64,000 nucleotides of DNA from an uncultured Clostridia bacterium. Its GTDB lineage: Bacteria > Bacillota > Clostridia > Lachnospirales > CAG-274. The stretch lies in contig CATLIG010000003.1 of assembly GCA_949948985.1 (NCBI GenBank), positions 1 through 64,000 of the forward strand, read 5' to 3'. Made by a program: the position numbers and the translations under genes. Positions 43,047 to 53,595 of the stretch are shown here, in pieces. The notes under the pieces are model-generated. The model worked only from the letters and a program-made list of their open reading frames with translations. It made no database searches and was not told where the DNA came from. Every line of letters starts with the position of its first letter. Positions within the stretch are counted from its first letter, which is position 1.

Positions 43047-45707
43047 TTATTTTACCTCATACCAATCGTTTCCTGTATGAACATCAACTTCTAATGGAAC
43101 TCTTAGAGAAACGGCATTTTCCATTTCCTCTTTCAGCAGTTTCTTTACAACGTCCTTTTCATCTTCATATGTTTCTATTAAAAGCTCATCATGAACTTGA
43201 AGTATAAGCCGTGACGCTAAATTTTCACGTTTTATACGCTCATAGACTTTTAACATAGCTATTTTTATTATATCCGCGGCTGTCCCTTGTATGGGCATAT
43301 TCATAGCTACTCTTTCGCCAAATGACCTCTGCATAAAATTTGAAGAGGAAAGTTCAGGGATATTTCTTTTTCTTCCATAAAGGGTTTTAGCGAAGCCTTG
43401 GTTTTTAGCGTCGGAAACGGTGTTGTCAAGATATGATTTTATACTGGGGTATTTCTTGAAGTAATTCTCAATATATGAGTCGGCTTCTTTTTTAGTTATT
43501 TTTAAATCCTGACTTAAACTAAAGCCGCTAATTCCATAAATTATTCCGAAATTTACCGCTTTAGCGCTGCTTCTCTGAAAATCCGTGACTTCATCAAAAG
43601 GAATCCCAAAAACCTGTGACGCGGTGGTTCTATGAATATCAGCGCCGTTTTTAAAGGCATTTATTAATGTTTCGTCATTTGATATATGTGCGAGAATACG
43701 AAGTTCAATCTGAGAATAATCCCCGTCTGTGAATATAAAACCGTCTTCCGGAATGAAAACTTTTCTTAGTTTTTTTCCTTCTTCTATTTTTATAGGAATA
43801 TTCTGAAGATTTGGCTCTGTACTGCTTATCCGCCCCGTAGCGGTTATAGCCTGATTAAATGTGGAATATATCCGTCCCGTATTATCATCAATTACATTTA
43901 AAAGACCGTCAGCGTATGTGGATTTTAATTTTGTGTAAGTTCTGTATGAAAGAACACGGTCTACTATAGGTTCTCCTTTTAATTTCTCAAGTATATCGGC
44001 AGATGTTGACCAGCCTGTTTTTGTTTTTTTGCCGCCTTTATACCCAAGTTTTTCAAATAAAATAACTCCAAGCTGTTTAGGAGAGTTTATATTAAATTCC
44101 TCGCCAGCGAGGCTGTATATTTCTTTTGTCAAAGCGTCTGTTTTTTCTAAAAGAGTATCACGATATATTTCAAGCTTTTTTTTATCAGCTTTCATTCCGT
44201 AAAGTTCCATATCCGCTAAAACATATATAAGGGGAAGTTCTATTTCATAATAAAGATATTCCTGTTTGTTTTCTTTAATTTTGGTATCCATAATATTTTT
44301 AGCGCGAAAAGATATATCCGATGTAAGACATACAAAATTTAAAAATTCGGAAGTCGGAAGTGAAGCTATTTTTTTCTTGCTTTTGCCTTTGCCCAATATT
44401 TCTTCTTCAGAGCTGTAATTCTCATTTAAAAATTCATCGGCTATGTCGTTGTAATTATAGGAGTCTTTTGTGGAATCAAGTATATATCCGGCGAGCATTG
44501 TGTCGAATACTAAATTTTTAAGTTTTATATTATGTTTTGCCAAAATAAGAATGTCTTTTTTAGCGTCATGTGAAATTTTTGGATTTTCCCCCATAAAAAA
44601 ATCTTTGGCATATTTGAATAGTTCATTTTCTGACAAATCATCGCTTATGGAAATAAAAGTTCCTCTGTCATCACTGTATGAAAATGATATTCCTATAATT
44701 TCATATGGCTCTGTAAGTTCTTGAACTATGTGATACGAATATTCAATCCATGGGTTTATATCTATGAAAAACTGACGCGCGTCGGTTTTTTTTGTTATAA
44801 TGTTATAAACGGCAGTATTTGAGGGATTGGAGGATTTTACTTTATCAAATCTATAATACATACTTTTAAATTCGAGCCGGTGAATAATTGGATATACGTC
44901 AGCATTAAATATATCTGACACAACTGTATCATCAATATTAAAATCTATGCCGGCTGATGTTGTTATAGTGACAAGTTCTTTGCTTAAAAGAGCTTGTTCT
45001 TTATACGCGAGCAAATTTTCGGAAGCTTTTTTCGGTTTTATATCAGCATAATTTTCTATAGCGTTTTCCACTGTTTTATATTGCTGAATAATTTTTACCG
45101 CTGTTTTTTCTCCTATGCCCGGTACTCCCGGAACATTATCGGAAGAATCCCCCATTAAGGCTTTTACTTCTATAAATTCAGAAGGAGTTACACCATAGCG
45201 GTCATATACATCTTTAGCGAAATAATCCTCTATTTCTGTTTTTCCGCCTTTTGTTTTTGGAATACGTATTCTTATTGTATTGGTGGCAATCTGCAGAAGG
45301 TCACGGTCTCCGGAAACAATTACAGGAATAAAACCATGCTCTTCGGAAGTTTTTGCTATTGTACCTAAAATATCATCGGCCTCAAAGCCTTCTTTTTCAT
45401 ATATTTTTATGTTCATTTTATTTAGAATTTCTTTAAGAATTGGCATTTGAGAAGCAAGTTCATCAGGCATACCTTTTCTTGTGCCTTTGTATTCGGAATA
45501 TTTTTTATGTCGGAATGTGGGCGCTTTTAAATCAAAAGCAACTGCTATATATTTAGGGTTTTCCTCATCAATAAGTTTAAAGAGTATATTTAAAAAACCG
45601 TATACGGCATTTGTAAATTCACCATTTTTATTTGTAAGGAGAGGAACTCCGTAAAATGCTCTGTTTATTATACTGTTTCCGTCTATTATAAGAATTTTAT
45701 CGGACAT
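43047..45707 (-). CDS. polA: DNA polymerase I
   Basis: An 886-residue polymerase for repair and Okazaki-fragment processing. The 5'-nuclease domain (1-290) has LLIDGNS-type start (ILIDGNSIINRAF), VSGDRDLLQI and LMGDSSDNVPGVPGIGEKTA. The middle domain (about 300-470) lacks the acidic DxE pair of the proofreading site (it reads FFIDINPWIEY), so 3'-5' exonuclease is probably inactive, as in B. subtilis PolI. The polymerase domain has DYSQIELRILAH, the O-helix RSSAKAVNFGIIYG and VHDELLIE. GGAGG precedes the ATG. Confidence 0.95.
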   Translation of the reverse strand: MSDKILIIDGNSIINRAFYGVPLLTNKNGEFTNAVYGFLNILFKLIDEENPKYIAVAFDLKAPTFRHKKYSEYKGTRKGMPDELASQMPILKEILNKMNIKIYEKEGFEADDILGTIAKTSEEHGFIPVIVSGDRDLLQIATNTIRIRIPKTKGGKTEIEDYFAKDVYDRYGVTPSEFIEVKALMGDSSDNVPGVPGIGEKTAVKIIQQYKTVENAIENYADIKPKKASENLLAYKEQALLSKELVTITTSAGIDFNIDDTVVSDIFNADVYPIIHRLEFKSMYYRFDKVKSSNPSNTAVYNIITKKTDARQFFIDINPWIEYSYHIVQELTEPYEIIGISFSYSDDRGTFISISDDLSENELFKYAKDFFMGENPKISHDAKKDILILAKHNIKLKNLVFDTMLAGYILDSTKDSYNYNDIADEFLNENYSSEEEILGKGKSKKKIASLPTSEFLNFVCLTSDISFRAKNIMDTKIKENKQEYLYYEIELPLIYVLADMELYGMKADKKKLEIYRDTLLEKTDALTKEIYSLAGEEFNINSPKQLGVILFEKLGYKGGKKTKTGWSTSADILEKLKGEPIVDRVLSYRTYTKLKSTYADGLLNVIDDNTGRIYSTFNQAITATGRISSTEPNLQNIPIKIEEGKKLRKVFIPEDGFIFTDGDYSQIELRILAHISNDETLINAFKNGADIHRTTASQVFGIPFDEVTDFQRSSAKAVNFGIIYGISGFSLSQDLKITKKEADSYIENYFKKYPSIKSYLDNTVSDAKNQGFAKTLYGRKRNIPELSSSNFMQRSFGERVAMNMPIQGTAADIIKIAMLKVYERIKRENLASRLILQVHDELLIETYEDEKDVVKKLLKEEMENAVSLRVPLEVDVHTGNDWYEVK

Positions 45708-45888
45708 GGTTTTAACCTCCGTAATTGCTGTAAATTATTCTGTATTTCCCTTACTTAATATATTAACCTAATTTTGAGAATAAATAAAGACTTTTTATGA
45801 TATTGTTTAAAAAATTTTAATTTTGGTGTTGGGTTAGAATAATACAGAGAATTAAATTTATTTTTTATGGAAAAAATTAAAAAAAGTG

Positions 45889-45917
45889 TTGACAAGCTTA
45901 ATTTTATGTGCTAGAAT
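45889..45917 (+). promoter_or_regulatory. Sigma-A promoter of the tRNA group
   Basis: TTGACA at 45889-45894 and TAGAAT at 45912-45917 with a 17-base spacer, 22 bases before tRNA-Phe. Confidence 0.8.
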
Positions 45918-45938
45918 TATATTTGTTGTTAGCGATGT

Positions 45939-46011
<73 letters not shown>

Positions 46012-46023
46012 TCCTGACAGTTT

Positions 46024-46096
46024 GGGTCACTAGCTCAGTTGGTAGAGCACTGGACTTTTAATCCAGGTGTCTCGGGTTCGAACCCCGAGTGACTCA
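46024..46096 (+). tRNA. tRNA-Lys (TTT)
   Basis: A 73-base cloverleaf. Acceptor GGGTCAC pairs with GTGACTC (one G-U), anticodon loop CTTTTAA gives TTT, and TTCGAAC is the T-loop. CCA is not encoded. Confidence 0.95.
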
Positions 46097-46123
46097 TTTT
46101 TACAGAAAAATGTAAAAAAAGTA

Positions 46124-46152
46124 TTGACATTATTTTTTTTCTGTGATATAAT
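46124..46152 (+). promoter_or_regulatory. Second sigma-A promoter inside the tRNA group
   Basis: A perfect TTGACA (46124-46129) and TATAAT (46147-46152), 17 bases apart, between tRNA-Lys and tRNA-Val, so the group has two transcription units. Confidence 0.85.
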
Positions 46153-46194
46153 GAATTTTGTAATCGTTAAAGAATATGTAAAGATGATTTTTAT

Positions 46195-46267
46195 GGGAGC
46201 ATAGCTCAGCTGGGAGAGCATCTGCCTTACAAGCAGAGGGTCATAGGTTCGAGCCCTATTGTTCCCA
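46195..46267 (+). tRNA. tRNA-Val (TAC)
   Basis: A 73-base cloverleaf. Acceptor GGGAGCA pairs with TGTTCCC (one G-U), and the anticodon loop CTTACAA gives TAC. CCA is not encoded. Confidence 0.95.
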
Positions 46268-46274
46268 TATTTAT

Positions 46275-46348
46275 GGCGGGATAGCTCAGTTGGCTAGAGC
46301 ATTCGGTTCATACCCGAAGTGTCGGCGGTTCGAATCCGTTTCCCGCTA
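46275..46348 (+). tRNA. tRNA-Met (CAT), elongator type
   Basis: A 74-base cloverleaf with anticodon CAT. The anticodon stem TTCGG/CCGAA lacks the three G-C pairs of initiator tRNA, so it is elongator Met; an Ile tRNA with modified CAT is the alternative. Confidence 0.9.
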
Positions 46349-46377
46349 TACTTATTCTTTGCATAAAACATCAGAGA

Positions 46378-46420
46378 AGCGACTTTATTTTGATTATGTC
46401 AAAATGAGGTCGTTTTTTTG
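46378..46420 (+). terminator. Terminator of the tRNA group
   Basis: GCGACTTTATTTTGA pairs with TCAAAATGAGGTCG and is followed by seven T residues. Confidence 0.8.
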
Positions 46421-46449
46421 TGTAAAAAAATAAAAATAGTTTCAAGAGA

Positions 46450-46490
46450 AAAAGAACCGTTGACTATAATTATCAACGGTTCTTTTTTTA
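46450..46490. terminator. Terminator of the PL1 gene (two-way)
   Basis: AAAAGAACCGTTGA pairs with TCAACGGTTCTTTT, with A and T runs on both sides. It serves the minus-strand pectate lyase gene. Confidence 0.85.
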
Positions 46491-46524
46491 TATATTAAAT
46501 TACAAAAATGAGAGAGCGGAACAA

Positions 46525-49119
46525 TTATTTATTGTTTCTGTTATATTTCCATGCGTTTAATGTTAAATCTGTTTGTTCTGTATTTTTTGCGGCAGAACCA
46601 TCAATATTAACTGTTGATGTTGATGGTTTTGTTTCGTCAATTTTTTCAGGAACAGGAGCTACAGTTGTAGTTAATGTTGAAGAAGCTGTTTTTTCACCTT
46701 TTGAAACTTTTCCTGTTATTGAAATGTTTGAGAATTTAGCTGTATTTACGTTTACAAGTTTATTTTTAACTTTATTTGCTTCAGCCGCAACACCAATGTA
46801 TACGGTATTGTTCATTTCAGCTGTTTTTTCGCCTACTTCTGTCCATTTTTCTCCATCAGGTGAGCAGTATGCTGTAAATTTATCGTCATTTCTCACAAGA
46901 CGAAGGTAATATCCTTTATATTCGCTTAATTCTTTGAAAGCTATATCTCTTACAAGAGGAATATCTGTTTTCTTAGCGCCGTCAAGAGAGTCGAGGTTTT
47001 CATCAAGTTTTGAGAAAGATGCTCCTTTTTTATTACGTCCTGCAAGATATACAGAGAAAGCGTTTCTGTAATAAGTTGTTTCTTTTCCTGTATCAGGGTT
47101 TTTCTCTTTCCATTCGTAAGCCTTTGTAGCTGATAATCCTAAAGCGATTGTAGCAGCGTCCGGTTTTAAATCATTTCTTACCATAATTCCGGAGAAAGCG
47201 TGGTTATCTACCAATGTAGCGTAGTCAAGTTTGACTATTATCTCACCGTTTCCGCTGAGTTTTTTATAAGCGTACTGGCAAGTGTCGTTTGCGTCAATAA
47301 GTTTTCCGGAGCCTTTTACTGTTATTTTATCGTCTGAATATACAGTTGTGCTTCCTGTTGTTTCAACTTTTCCGATATCTACAGCACCCCACTGTGAATT
47401 TTCCATTGTTATATCGTTTATATGGATTGCTACGGCGTTTGACTGAGTCTGATTTCCTTTTTTATCATAAGCTTTTGCTGAAATATAGTAAGTTCCTTCT
47501 TCAAGAGATGAAGTTTTGTAAGTGTATGGAGCTTCTGTAGCTTCACCTACGATTTCTTTTCCGTTAAAGAATTGAACTTTTGCTATTCCGTCAGCGTCTG
47601 ATACTTCGGCTGTTACTGTAACGGTTTCTCCTTTTGTAAACATTTGATTGTTTGTAAGAGATGTTATTTCAACCGATGGATTTTCAGGAGCGTAATCCAT
47701 ATCCACAAGTGAGTTCATATAGTTTTCTATATTTGTATATCCGCTGTTGTCTTTAGCGAGTTCTTTTGAGTCGTCAGGATTTGTAGGGTCAAGACCGTTA
47801 GCAAGTTCCCACTCGTCAGCGATACCATCTTTATCTTTATCAAAGTCGTCTGGACGGGTAATAACATCTCTTACAGGATATCCGCCGACCTCATCATCAA
47901 GATTTGCGTATCTTCCCGTATCTGTTTTTACCTGATTTATAATTCTAGCGTCAAGAGCGTCACGTCTTGGATAAGTAGCGCCGGCTTTGGCGAGAACTTC
48001 TGGATAAGCCTCTTTAGCGCTTGTTGTTTTCAAATTTTCAGGTTTTGTACCTTCCATTTTAAATTCTGTTCTTGATATTTCCGTTGAAGGAGCGTTTGAG
48101 TCTGACACATAAACACCTTTTGAGTTATCTTTTGAAAGAGCCTCGTTACCTTCAACATAGTTTCCGCTTACATAGAAGAATCCTGGTTTGTTCTTTTCGC
48201 CCGCGTCTATTATTCTTTCTCTTACTGAATCACGTGTTCCCTGACCCGGTTTTATGTAGTTGTTCATATAATTTGTACGGGAACGTCCGCCGCCGTAAAT
48301 TGTATTATAACCCCAGTTGTAAAGAACGTTGTTCCTTATGTCCGTGAGAGCGATATGGTCATTGTCATCCGCTTCTGGAGTACCTCCGCCTATACGGGGA
48401 TTTCTTGATGTATGGTTAGCCACAAGATTATGATGATATGTGGTGTTCACACCGCCCCAAATAGCGCCGTAGCCGTGACGACCTTTGGTATGTCCGGACA
48501 TTGTAAGACTTTCCGCGATAATACTCCACTGAACGGTTGAGTCTTCCATTCTGTAAAGTGACATTGTTTCATCTGTTGACCAGCTTGTTGACAAATGGTC
48601 GAACATCATATTTTTCATACTTCTTCCCCAAATAGCGTCCATTGAGTCGCCTTTATGTACGTTTACAGCACCTGGGCGGAAACGCATATATCTGATTATC
48701 ACATTTTGGGAATCGCTTAAATTTGTTTCAAAACCATAAACCGTAACACCATCTCCGGGAGCGGTCTGTCCGGCTATTGTAAGATTTTTCTTTTTTGTTA
48801 TTAAAAGTTTGTCTTTAAGAACAATTGTACCCGAAACATTAAATACGATTGTACGGTTATCCTTGCTGACAGCGTCACGGAATGAACCTGGAATAGGGTC
48901 TTCGCCCTCGCCGTAGTCTTCTAAAGTAGTAACGATATAAACTTCCTGACCACGACCGCCGGAAGCGTATTTTCCGCCGCCCTCAGCTCCGGGAAACGCT
49001 GGAATCTGCGCGACAGCAGTGTCATCAGACTTATCAGAGGTATTATCAGCCGCAAAAGCAGGGACGCAGGATGCCGCCATTATACATGACATAAACAAGG
49101 CTGCAAGTTTTTTCTTCAT
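46525..49119 (-). CDS. Secreted pectate lyase (PL1) with Ig-like and C-terminal sandwich modules
   Basis: An 864-residue exported enzyme. The signal peptide (MKKKLAALFMSCIMAASCV) ends at AFA. The PL1 beta-helix begins IPAFPGAEGGGKYASGGRG and includes IIRYMRFRPG, MMFDHLSTSWSTDE and HTSRNPRIGG, which hold the calcium aspartates and the catalytic arginine. A calcium-loop-like DFDKDKDGIADEWE follows near 430. A bacterial Ig-like module (about 480-570) and a C-terminal concanavalin-like sandwich (about 600-810) probably bind pectin. A Thr/Pro/Ser-rich tail ends the chain. There is no dockerin or anchor, so it is likely freely secreted. AAAGGAGA precedes the ATG. Confidence 0.9.
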   Translation of the reverse strand: MKKKLAALFMSCIMAASCVPAFAADNTSDKSDDTAVAQIPAFPGAEGGGKYASGGRGQEVYIVTTLEDYGEGEDPIPGSFRDAVSKDNRTIVFNVSGTIVLKDKLLITKKKNLTIAGQTAPGDGVTVYGFETNLSDSQNVIIRYMRFRPGAVNVHKGDSMDAIWGRSMKNMMFDHLSTSWSTDETMSLYRMEDSTVQWSIIAESLTMSGHTKGRHGYGAIWGGVNTTYHHNLVANHTSRNPRIGGGTPEADDNDHIALTDIRNNVLYNWGYNTIYGGGRSRTNYMNNYIKPGQGTRDSVRERIIDAGEKNKPGFFYVSGNYVEGNEALSKDNSKGVYVSDSNAPSTEISRTEFKMEGTKPENLKTTSAKEAYPEVLAKAGATYPRRDALDARIINQVKTDTGRYANLDDEVGGYPVRDVITRPDDFDKDKDGIADEWELANGLDPTNPDDSKELAKDNSGYTNIENYMNSLVDMDYAPENPSVEITSLTNNQMFTKGETVTVTAEVSDADGIAKVQFFNGKEIVGEATEAPYTYKTSSLEEGTYYISAKAYDKKGNQTQSNAVAIHINDITMENSQWGAVDIGKVETTGSTTVYSDDKITVKGSGKLIDANDTCQYAYKKLSGNGEIIVKLDYATLVDNHAFSGIMVRNDLKPDAATIALGLSATKAYEWKEKNPDTGKETTYYRNAFSVYLAGRNKKGASFSKLDENLDSLDGAKKTDIPLVRDIAFKELSEYKGYYLRLVRNDDKFTAYCSPDGEKWTEVGEKTAEMNNTVYIGVAAEANKVKNKLVNVNTAKFSNISITGKVSKGEKTASSTLTTTVAPVPEKIDETKPSTSTVNIDGSAAKNTEQTDLTLNAWKYNRNNK

Positions 49120-49764
49120 AAAATCATATCTCCTTTATGTATAAATTTCCGCTGGTCTTAAAAACCACGGATTGATTTCAGAATAGTTGACAGTACATAA
49201 CGAACAAGCCGCATTGTAAATTAATTATTAATTTATATGTAATCCGTAAGACTTTTAGTACGAACTATAAAAGAATTTCTCATATCATCAGGTTTTTAAA
49301 ATCTGTATGTGTATTCTTTTATTGGTTTGATATAGTTGTATGTACATCTGAATGACATAAGTATAACATTTTTATTTTTTCTTTGCAATAGAATAATTTA
49401 AAAATTATAACTTCGCACACAATATTGTTAGATTTATACGATTTCTAAAGATAAAAATAGTGCATATTGCATAATGTACGTACAGGATTATAAAAATCAA
49501 AGATTTAAGCGGTATAATGCGTAACTGTTCCGCTTTTTATATATAAATTATTATACATCAGCCGTAAAATAAAATCAATATAATTTTTTGAAAGGCAGTT
49601 TAAAGGTGGATTTATTAGAATTTTTTCAAAATGTTCTTATATTGTTGACAGATTTATTATAAATTGCTATAATTATTATAGTAAAGTGTTTTATTTTTGG
49701 GGAATTTTCAGTAAAACAGCTTTACTGAGTCTAAAAAATAAATAATTAAAAAGGAGGAAAAATA
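49120..49764. other. Divergent intergenic region between the PL1 and CE8 genes
   Basis: No gene. It contains a family 3 inverted repeat (49262-49328, arms GAACTATAAAAGAATTT and TTCTTTTATTGGTTT), AT-rich sequence, and the CE8 promoter at 49645-49673. The shared control of two pectinases would sit here, but no operator palindrome was recognised with confidence. Confidence 0.5.
49645..49673 (+). promoter_or_regulatory. Consensus sigma-A promoter of the CE8 gene
   Basis: A perfect TTGACA and a perfect TATAAT with a 17-base spacer. The start would be near 49680, leaving a leader of about 85 bases. Confidence 0.85.
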
Positions 49765-52700
49765 ATGCAAAAAATGAAAACAGGTTTTTTTGACAGAGTC
49801 ATAGCTTTTGTGCTTTCACTGGCTATGGTTATGTCATTCGGCGCAGTTTCTGTATTTGCCGATGCTCCTATTACTCATGGTAAATGGGAAATCGTAAATG
49901 AGGGAACAACTTCAGGTGTCGCTACACTTAAAGAAGACGGAGTAAATTTTAAATATTACAGTAAGACTACCGAGCTTACTACGCAAAGTACAGGAATAAT
50001 AGGTGATGTTACATCGTATATAATTCAGTCTAAAAGTACTAACGGCGGTCAAACAGGCGGTATTGTAGACAGAAATAAAAGTTATGCCGAGTATGTGGCT
50101 ACAGAAAACGGTACTGTTACATTTTATATCGGTAACGCCGCTACTAAATTATCATGTGTCAGCCGTATAAAAACAGATGCCGGCGCTGATGACAAAGACG
50201 AGACTCTTGGAACATTTTATCCCGGAGCTGATGGAGGAGAGCAGGAACCTCAGCTTCAGATTATCCAAGGTAAGGATTACTGTACAGTAAAAGCTGACGT
50301 AGAGGCGGGATATACATATTTCCTTACTGTAACAGGCTCAAAAATGAAACTGTACGACCTTGTACAATTTATGGCGTCAGGTTCAATTAAAGGGACAATA
50401 ACAGTTCCGGAAGGAATTACGGATTATGGTATTAAATTTGTGGAAAAATCTACAGGTGCGGAAGTAGTGCCTACTATAGACAAAGCAACTAATACTTATA
50501 CATCTCCCATTAAGTCGGGCGTTACATATGATATTGTAATTACAGGAGATGCCGCAAGCAAATGTATTGTTGACGGAGACAGCACATTTACAACTACAGG
50601 CGGGGAGAATACAGTGAATATTGCTTTGAAAACAGCCGATATAGCTGTTGTAAGCGGTTCTCTTACAGGTATTGCCGATGGATATAACTTGGAAGACCTT
50701 AAAATGGTATTTGAACCTACAAACAAAAATTTTGTTACAGTTATTCCTACTTTAGATAAGACGGCGAAGACATATTCCGCAAGTCTTTTGGCTAATGAGA
50801 AATATACTTTAGTATGTACAGGCGCATGTGATTATGATGTGGAAAAAATTGAGGACACAGCTTATGCTTCCGCTACAACAAAGGATATAGCATTTACAGC
50901 TAAAGCTCTATATGACGTGTCAGGAAATTTTGTTACATCGGATAACGGAGCCGTTAAAGTTGAAACTGTTGTTTTTGAGAATATGGCGGATAAATACAAA
51001 TATAATGGTACGGTTGCCGACGGAAAATTCACAGGAAAGCTTAGAACAGGCGATTATAAAGTAACAACAGAAGTTGATAAAAATGAGGACGGCAGCGGAG
51101 ATTATATCTCAGCTACTTATATTCAGGTAAAAGACGCTAATGCAAGCAAGGACATTTATTTTGTACCTAAAACAGCTCCAAAGGTGGCTTATGCGAAAGA
51201 TATTTATGTAGATAAAGATGGAGTATCAGACGCTACTCATTATACATCTCTTAAAGACGCTATTGCAGCTGTAAACAATATGGACCCTCAGCCTACAAGC
51301 GAAGCTGAGAGAATTACTATCCATATCGCTCCCGGATTATACAGGGCTCAGCATATACTTACAGCTCCTTATGTGTCTTTAGTAAACACTGACCCTGAAA
51401 AAGAGGTTAAACTTACATGGTATTACGGTATCGGCTACAGGTACTACAGCTGCGGTCCTGACGGATTTTACAACGAGCTTAGCGCAAAAGATAAATTCCT
51501 TAAAAACAATCAACATCCTGACGGGGTTTCCTCTGATGTTCAGAGATGGGGCGGCGCGTTCTATGTAAAAAATACAGCGCATGATTTTTACGCTGAAAAT
51601 ATTGTCTTTGAAAACTCATTTAACAAATATATGACAGACGAGGAAATCGAGGACGGTGTTGTGCCAAGAGATCAAGGCGCGTCTACAAAGGCTGTAAGAA
51701 CAAAGGATACAGACGTATGGTCAAAAGACAAAGCTGCTATAGAAAGAGCGGCGGCTATTTTAGCTCAAGCTGACAATCTTGAGTTTTACAAATGTAAATT
51801 CTTGTCAAATCAGGATACACTTTACACTCATCCGGGAAATGATATGTATTTTAAAGATTGTTATATCGAGGGTATGACAGACTATATCTTTGGAGACGGT
51901 CAGCTTATTTTTGACAAATGCGAGCTTAATTTCTGCGGATATTCAGATAGTACCACAGGCGGAGAAATTACGGCTATGAAAAATGACAACAATAAAAAAG
52001 GCGTAATTTTCAACGAATGTAAAATAACAGCTAATGAAGACCCAAATATTAAAGTAGGCGTAGGCGGATACGGTCGTATGTGGGGAAATGATCCTACAAA
52101 ACCAAGAGCTCCTATGATTATACAATTTATAAATACAACTATCCAAAAAGATGGACTTATATCAGCTAATGGCTGGTCAGGAATGACATCAGCTCCGGCG
52201 GATAATTTCTTATATGAATATAATAATAAACTTACTGACGGAACAGCAATAAAAACCAAAAACGCTACAAAACAGCTTACAGACGAGGAAATTAAAGCGA
52301 TAGATACAGCTAAGTTCTTTGACCAAGGAGATGCTATATGGACTCCTAAGAATTACGCTGATTTCAAAATTAAAACAGCTGATGAACTTGGCGAAGGTCC
52401 TGTTAATCCTGACGACCCTAAACCACCGGTAACTAGCAGACCTCTTGGCGACTTTAACGGTGACGGAAACGTTAATGTTGCGGATGCTTCAGACATTTTG
52501 AAATATGTACTTGGAGAAAAAGACGGTGTGAGCAAAGAACAGGTTGACGCCGGAGAAGTAAGCGGAGATTATAGAATTACAGCGGCTGACGCTGCTCAAA
52601 TACTCGCTAAAGTACTTAATCCCGATTTTGAGTTTTCAAGAAAATACGCATATCCAAATCCTGAAATGCAGGAACCTGACAGTACTGAAAAACCTAGCGA

Positions 52701-53502
52701 GTCAGAATCTATGGGTGCTGAATCCTCAGAAATAGTTACGCAGCCTGTAGAAAGTGAATCGGAGAGCGAGAGCGATAGTGAACAGGCTACAGATTCGGCT
52801 CCGAGCGGAGATGTATCTTTTAATGATGAGGATACTTTCAACGACTATCTTGCTGAAGACCACGTTGATGCTAAGATAAATTTAAATCATACAGAAAATA
52901 TAAACGGAAACGATACAGCAAAAATTTATATTGGAAATAAAGCTGTGGCAAAACGCTTTGCTCAACCGGCTACAAGCGGAAAATGGGAATTTAACGCTGA
53001 TTTCTTATCAAGCGATTCTGCCGCTTTAAAAGACGGAAGAAGTTTTAGAATTTATTTTGAAAGTGTAGCTCAAGAGGGTTATAATGACAAGACATCGGAA
53101 GGTATTGTAACAGGAGCGGCAAGTTATATTACATTGTGGGACGCATCAAAAATATTCTATCATCTTACAGATGTTGGCAATAACTTTTTCTGCGTAAAAA
53201 CTGATACTACCGGATATAATGACAAAACAGGAGCTAACGCTGAAAATTTAGGTACTATAGAGTTAAATAAATGGTATCATATTTCTGTAATTGTTGACCT
53301 TGACGCTAAAACAGCGACAACAGCTATTTATAAACATGGTACAGACGGAGAATGGGCTCCTGATACAGCTTGGACTACTCCTATTTCTGAAGAGAAAACA
53401 ACAGCTCTTATAAAAGACGCGGCTATCGCTCAGGTAAGGCTTGTAAGAACAGTGGGCGGAGAAGTTTATTTTGACAACGTTTCTTTCAAAAAAGCTAACT
53501 AA
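49765..53502 (+). CDS. Secreted pectin methylesterase (CE8) with dockerin and C-terminal module
   Basis: A 1245-residue exported enzyme that removes methyl esters from homogalacturonan so that pectate lyases can cut. The signal peptide ends near VFA (residue 32). Residues 35-470 are several beta-sandwich repeats of unknown role. The CE8 beta-helix (about 475-880) begins DIYVDKDG and has QDTLYTH (from residue 683) and DYIFGDGQLIFDKC (from 706), which carry the catalytic aspartates. A type I dockerin is at about 895-955 (GDFNGDGNVNVADASDILKYVL, then GDYRITAADAAQILAKVL). A Ser/Glu-rich linker and a C-terminal laminin-like module (about 1030-1245) complete it. AAGGAGG precedes the ATG. Confidence 0.92.
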   Translation: MQKMKTGFFDRVIAFVLSLAMVMSFGAVSVFADAPITHGKWEIVNEGTTSGVATLKEDGVNFKYYSKTTELTTQSTGIIGDVTSYIIQSKSTNGGQTGGIVDRNKSYAEYVATENGTVTFYIGNAATKLSCVSRIKTDAGADDKDETLGTFYPGADGGEQEPQLQIIQGKDYCTVKADVEAGYTYFLTVTGSKMKLYDLVQFMASGSIKGTITVPEGITDYGIKFVEKSTGAEVVPTIDKATNTYTSPIKSGVTYDIVITGDAASKCIVDGDSTFTTTGGENTVNIALKTADIAVVSGSLTGIADGYNLEDLKMVFEPTNKNFVTVIPTLDKTAKTYSASLLANEKYTLVCTGACDYDVEKIEDTAYASATTKDIAFTAKALYDVSGNFVTSDNGAVKVETVVFENMADKYKYNGTVADGKFTGKLRTGDYKVTTEVDKNEDGSGDYISATYIQVKDANASKDIYFVPKTAPKVAYAKDIYVDKDGVSDATHYTSLKDAIAAVNNMDPQPTSEAERITIHIAPGLYRAQHILTAPYVSLVNTDPEKEVKLTWYYGIGYRYYSCGPDGFYNELSAKDKFLKNNQHPDGVSSDVQRWGGAFYVKNTAHDFYAENIVFENSFNKYMTDEEIEDGVVPRDQGASTKAVRTKDTDVWSKDKAAIERAAAILAQADNLEFYKCKFLSNQDTLYTHPGNDMYFKDCYIEGMTDYIFGDGQLIFDKCELNFCGYSDSTTGGEITAMKNDNNKKGVIFNECKITANEDPNIKVGVGGYGRMWGNDPTKPRAPMIIQFINTTIQKDGLISANGWSGMTSAPADNFLYEYNNKLTDGTAIKTKNATKQLTDEEIKAIDTAKFFDQGDAIWTPKNYADFKIKTADELGEGPVNPDDPKPPVTSRPLGDFNGDGNVNVADASDILKYVLGEKDGVSKEQVDAGEVSGDYRITAADAAQILAKVLNPDFEFSRKYAYPNPEMQEPDSTEKPSESESMGAESSEIVTQPVESESESESDSEQATDSAPSGDVSFNDEDTFNDYLAEDHVDAKINLNHTENINGNDTAKIYIGNKAVAKRFAQPATSGKWEFNADFLSSDSAALKDGRSFRIYFESVAQEGYNDKTSEGIVTGAASYITLWDASKIFYHLTDVGNNFFCVKTDTTGYNDKTGANAENLGTIELNKWYHISVIVDLDAKTATTAIYKHGTDGEWAPDTAWTTPISEEKTTALIKDAAIAQVRLVRTVGGEVYFDNVSFKKAN

Positions 53503-53557
53503 ACTATATGCAAAAAGAAAAGTGTTCGGATTTATTTTGGACACTCAGACTGTAGAC

Positions 53558-53595
53558 AAATGGGATTTAGGTAATTGCCTAAATCCCATTTTTTC
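53558..53595 (+). terminator. Terminator of the CE8 gene
   Basis: AAATGGGATTTAGG pairs with CCTAAATCCCATTT and is followed by T residues. Confidence 0.9.

Noticed and set aside
46030-46221. Minus-strand frame across the tRNA genes
   Set aside because: It overlaps tRNA-Lys and tRNA-Val and has no ribosome site or family resemblance.
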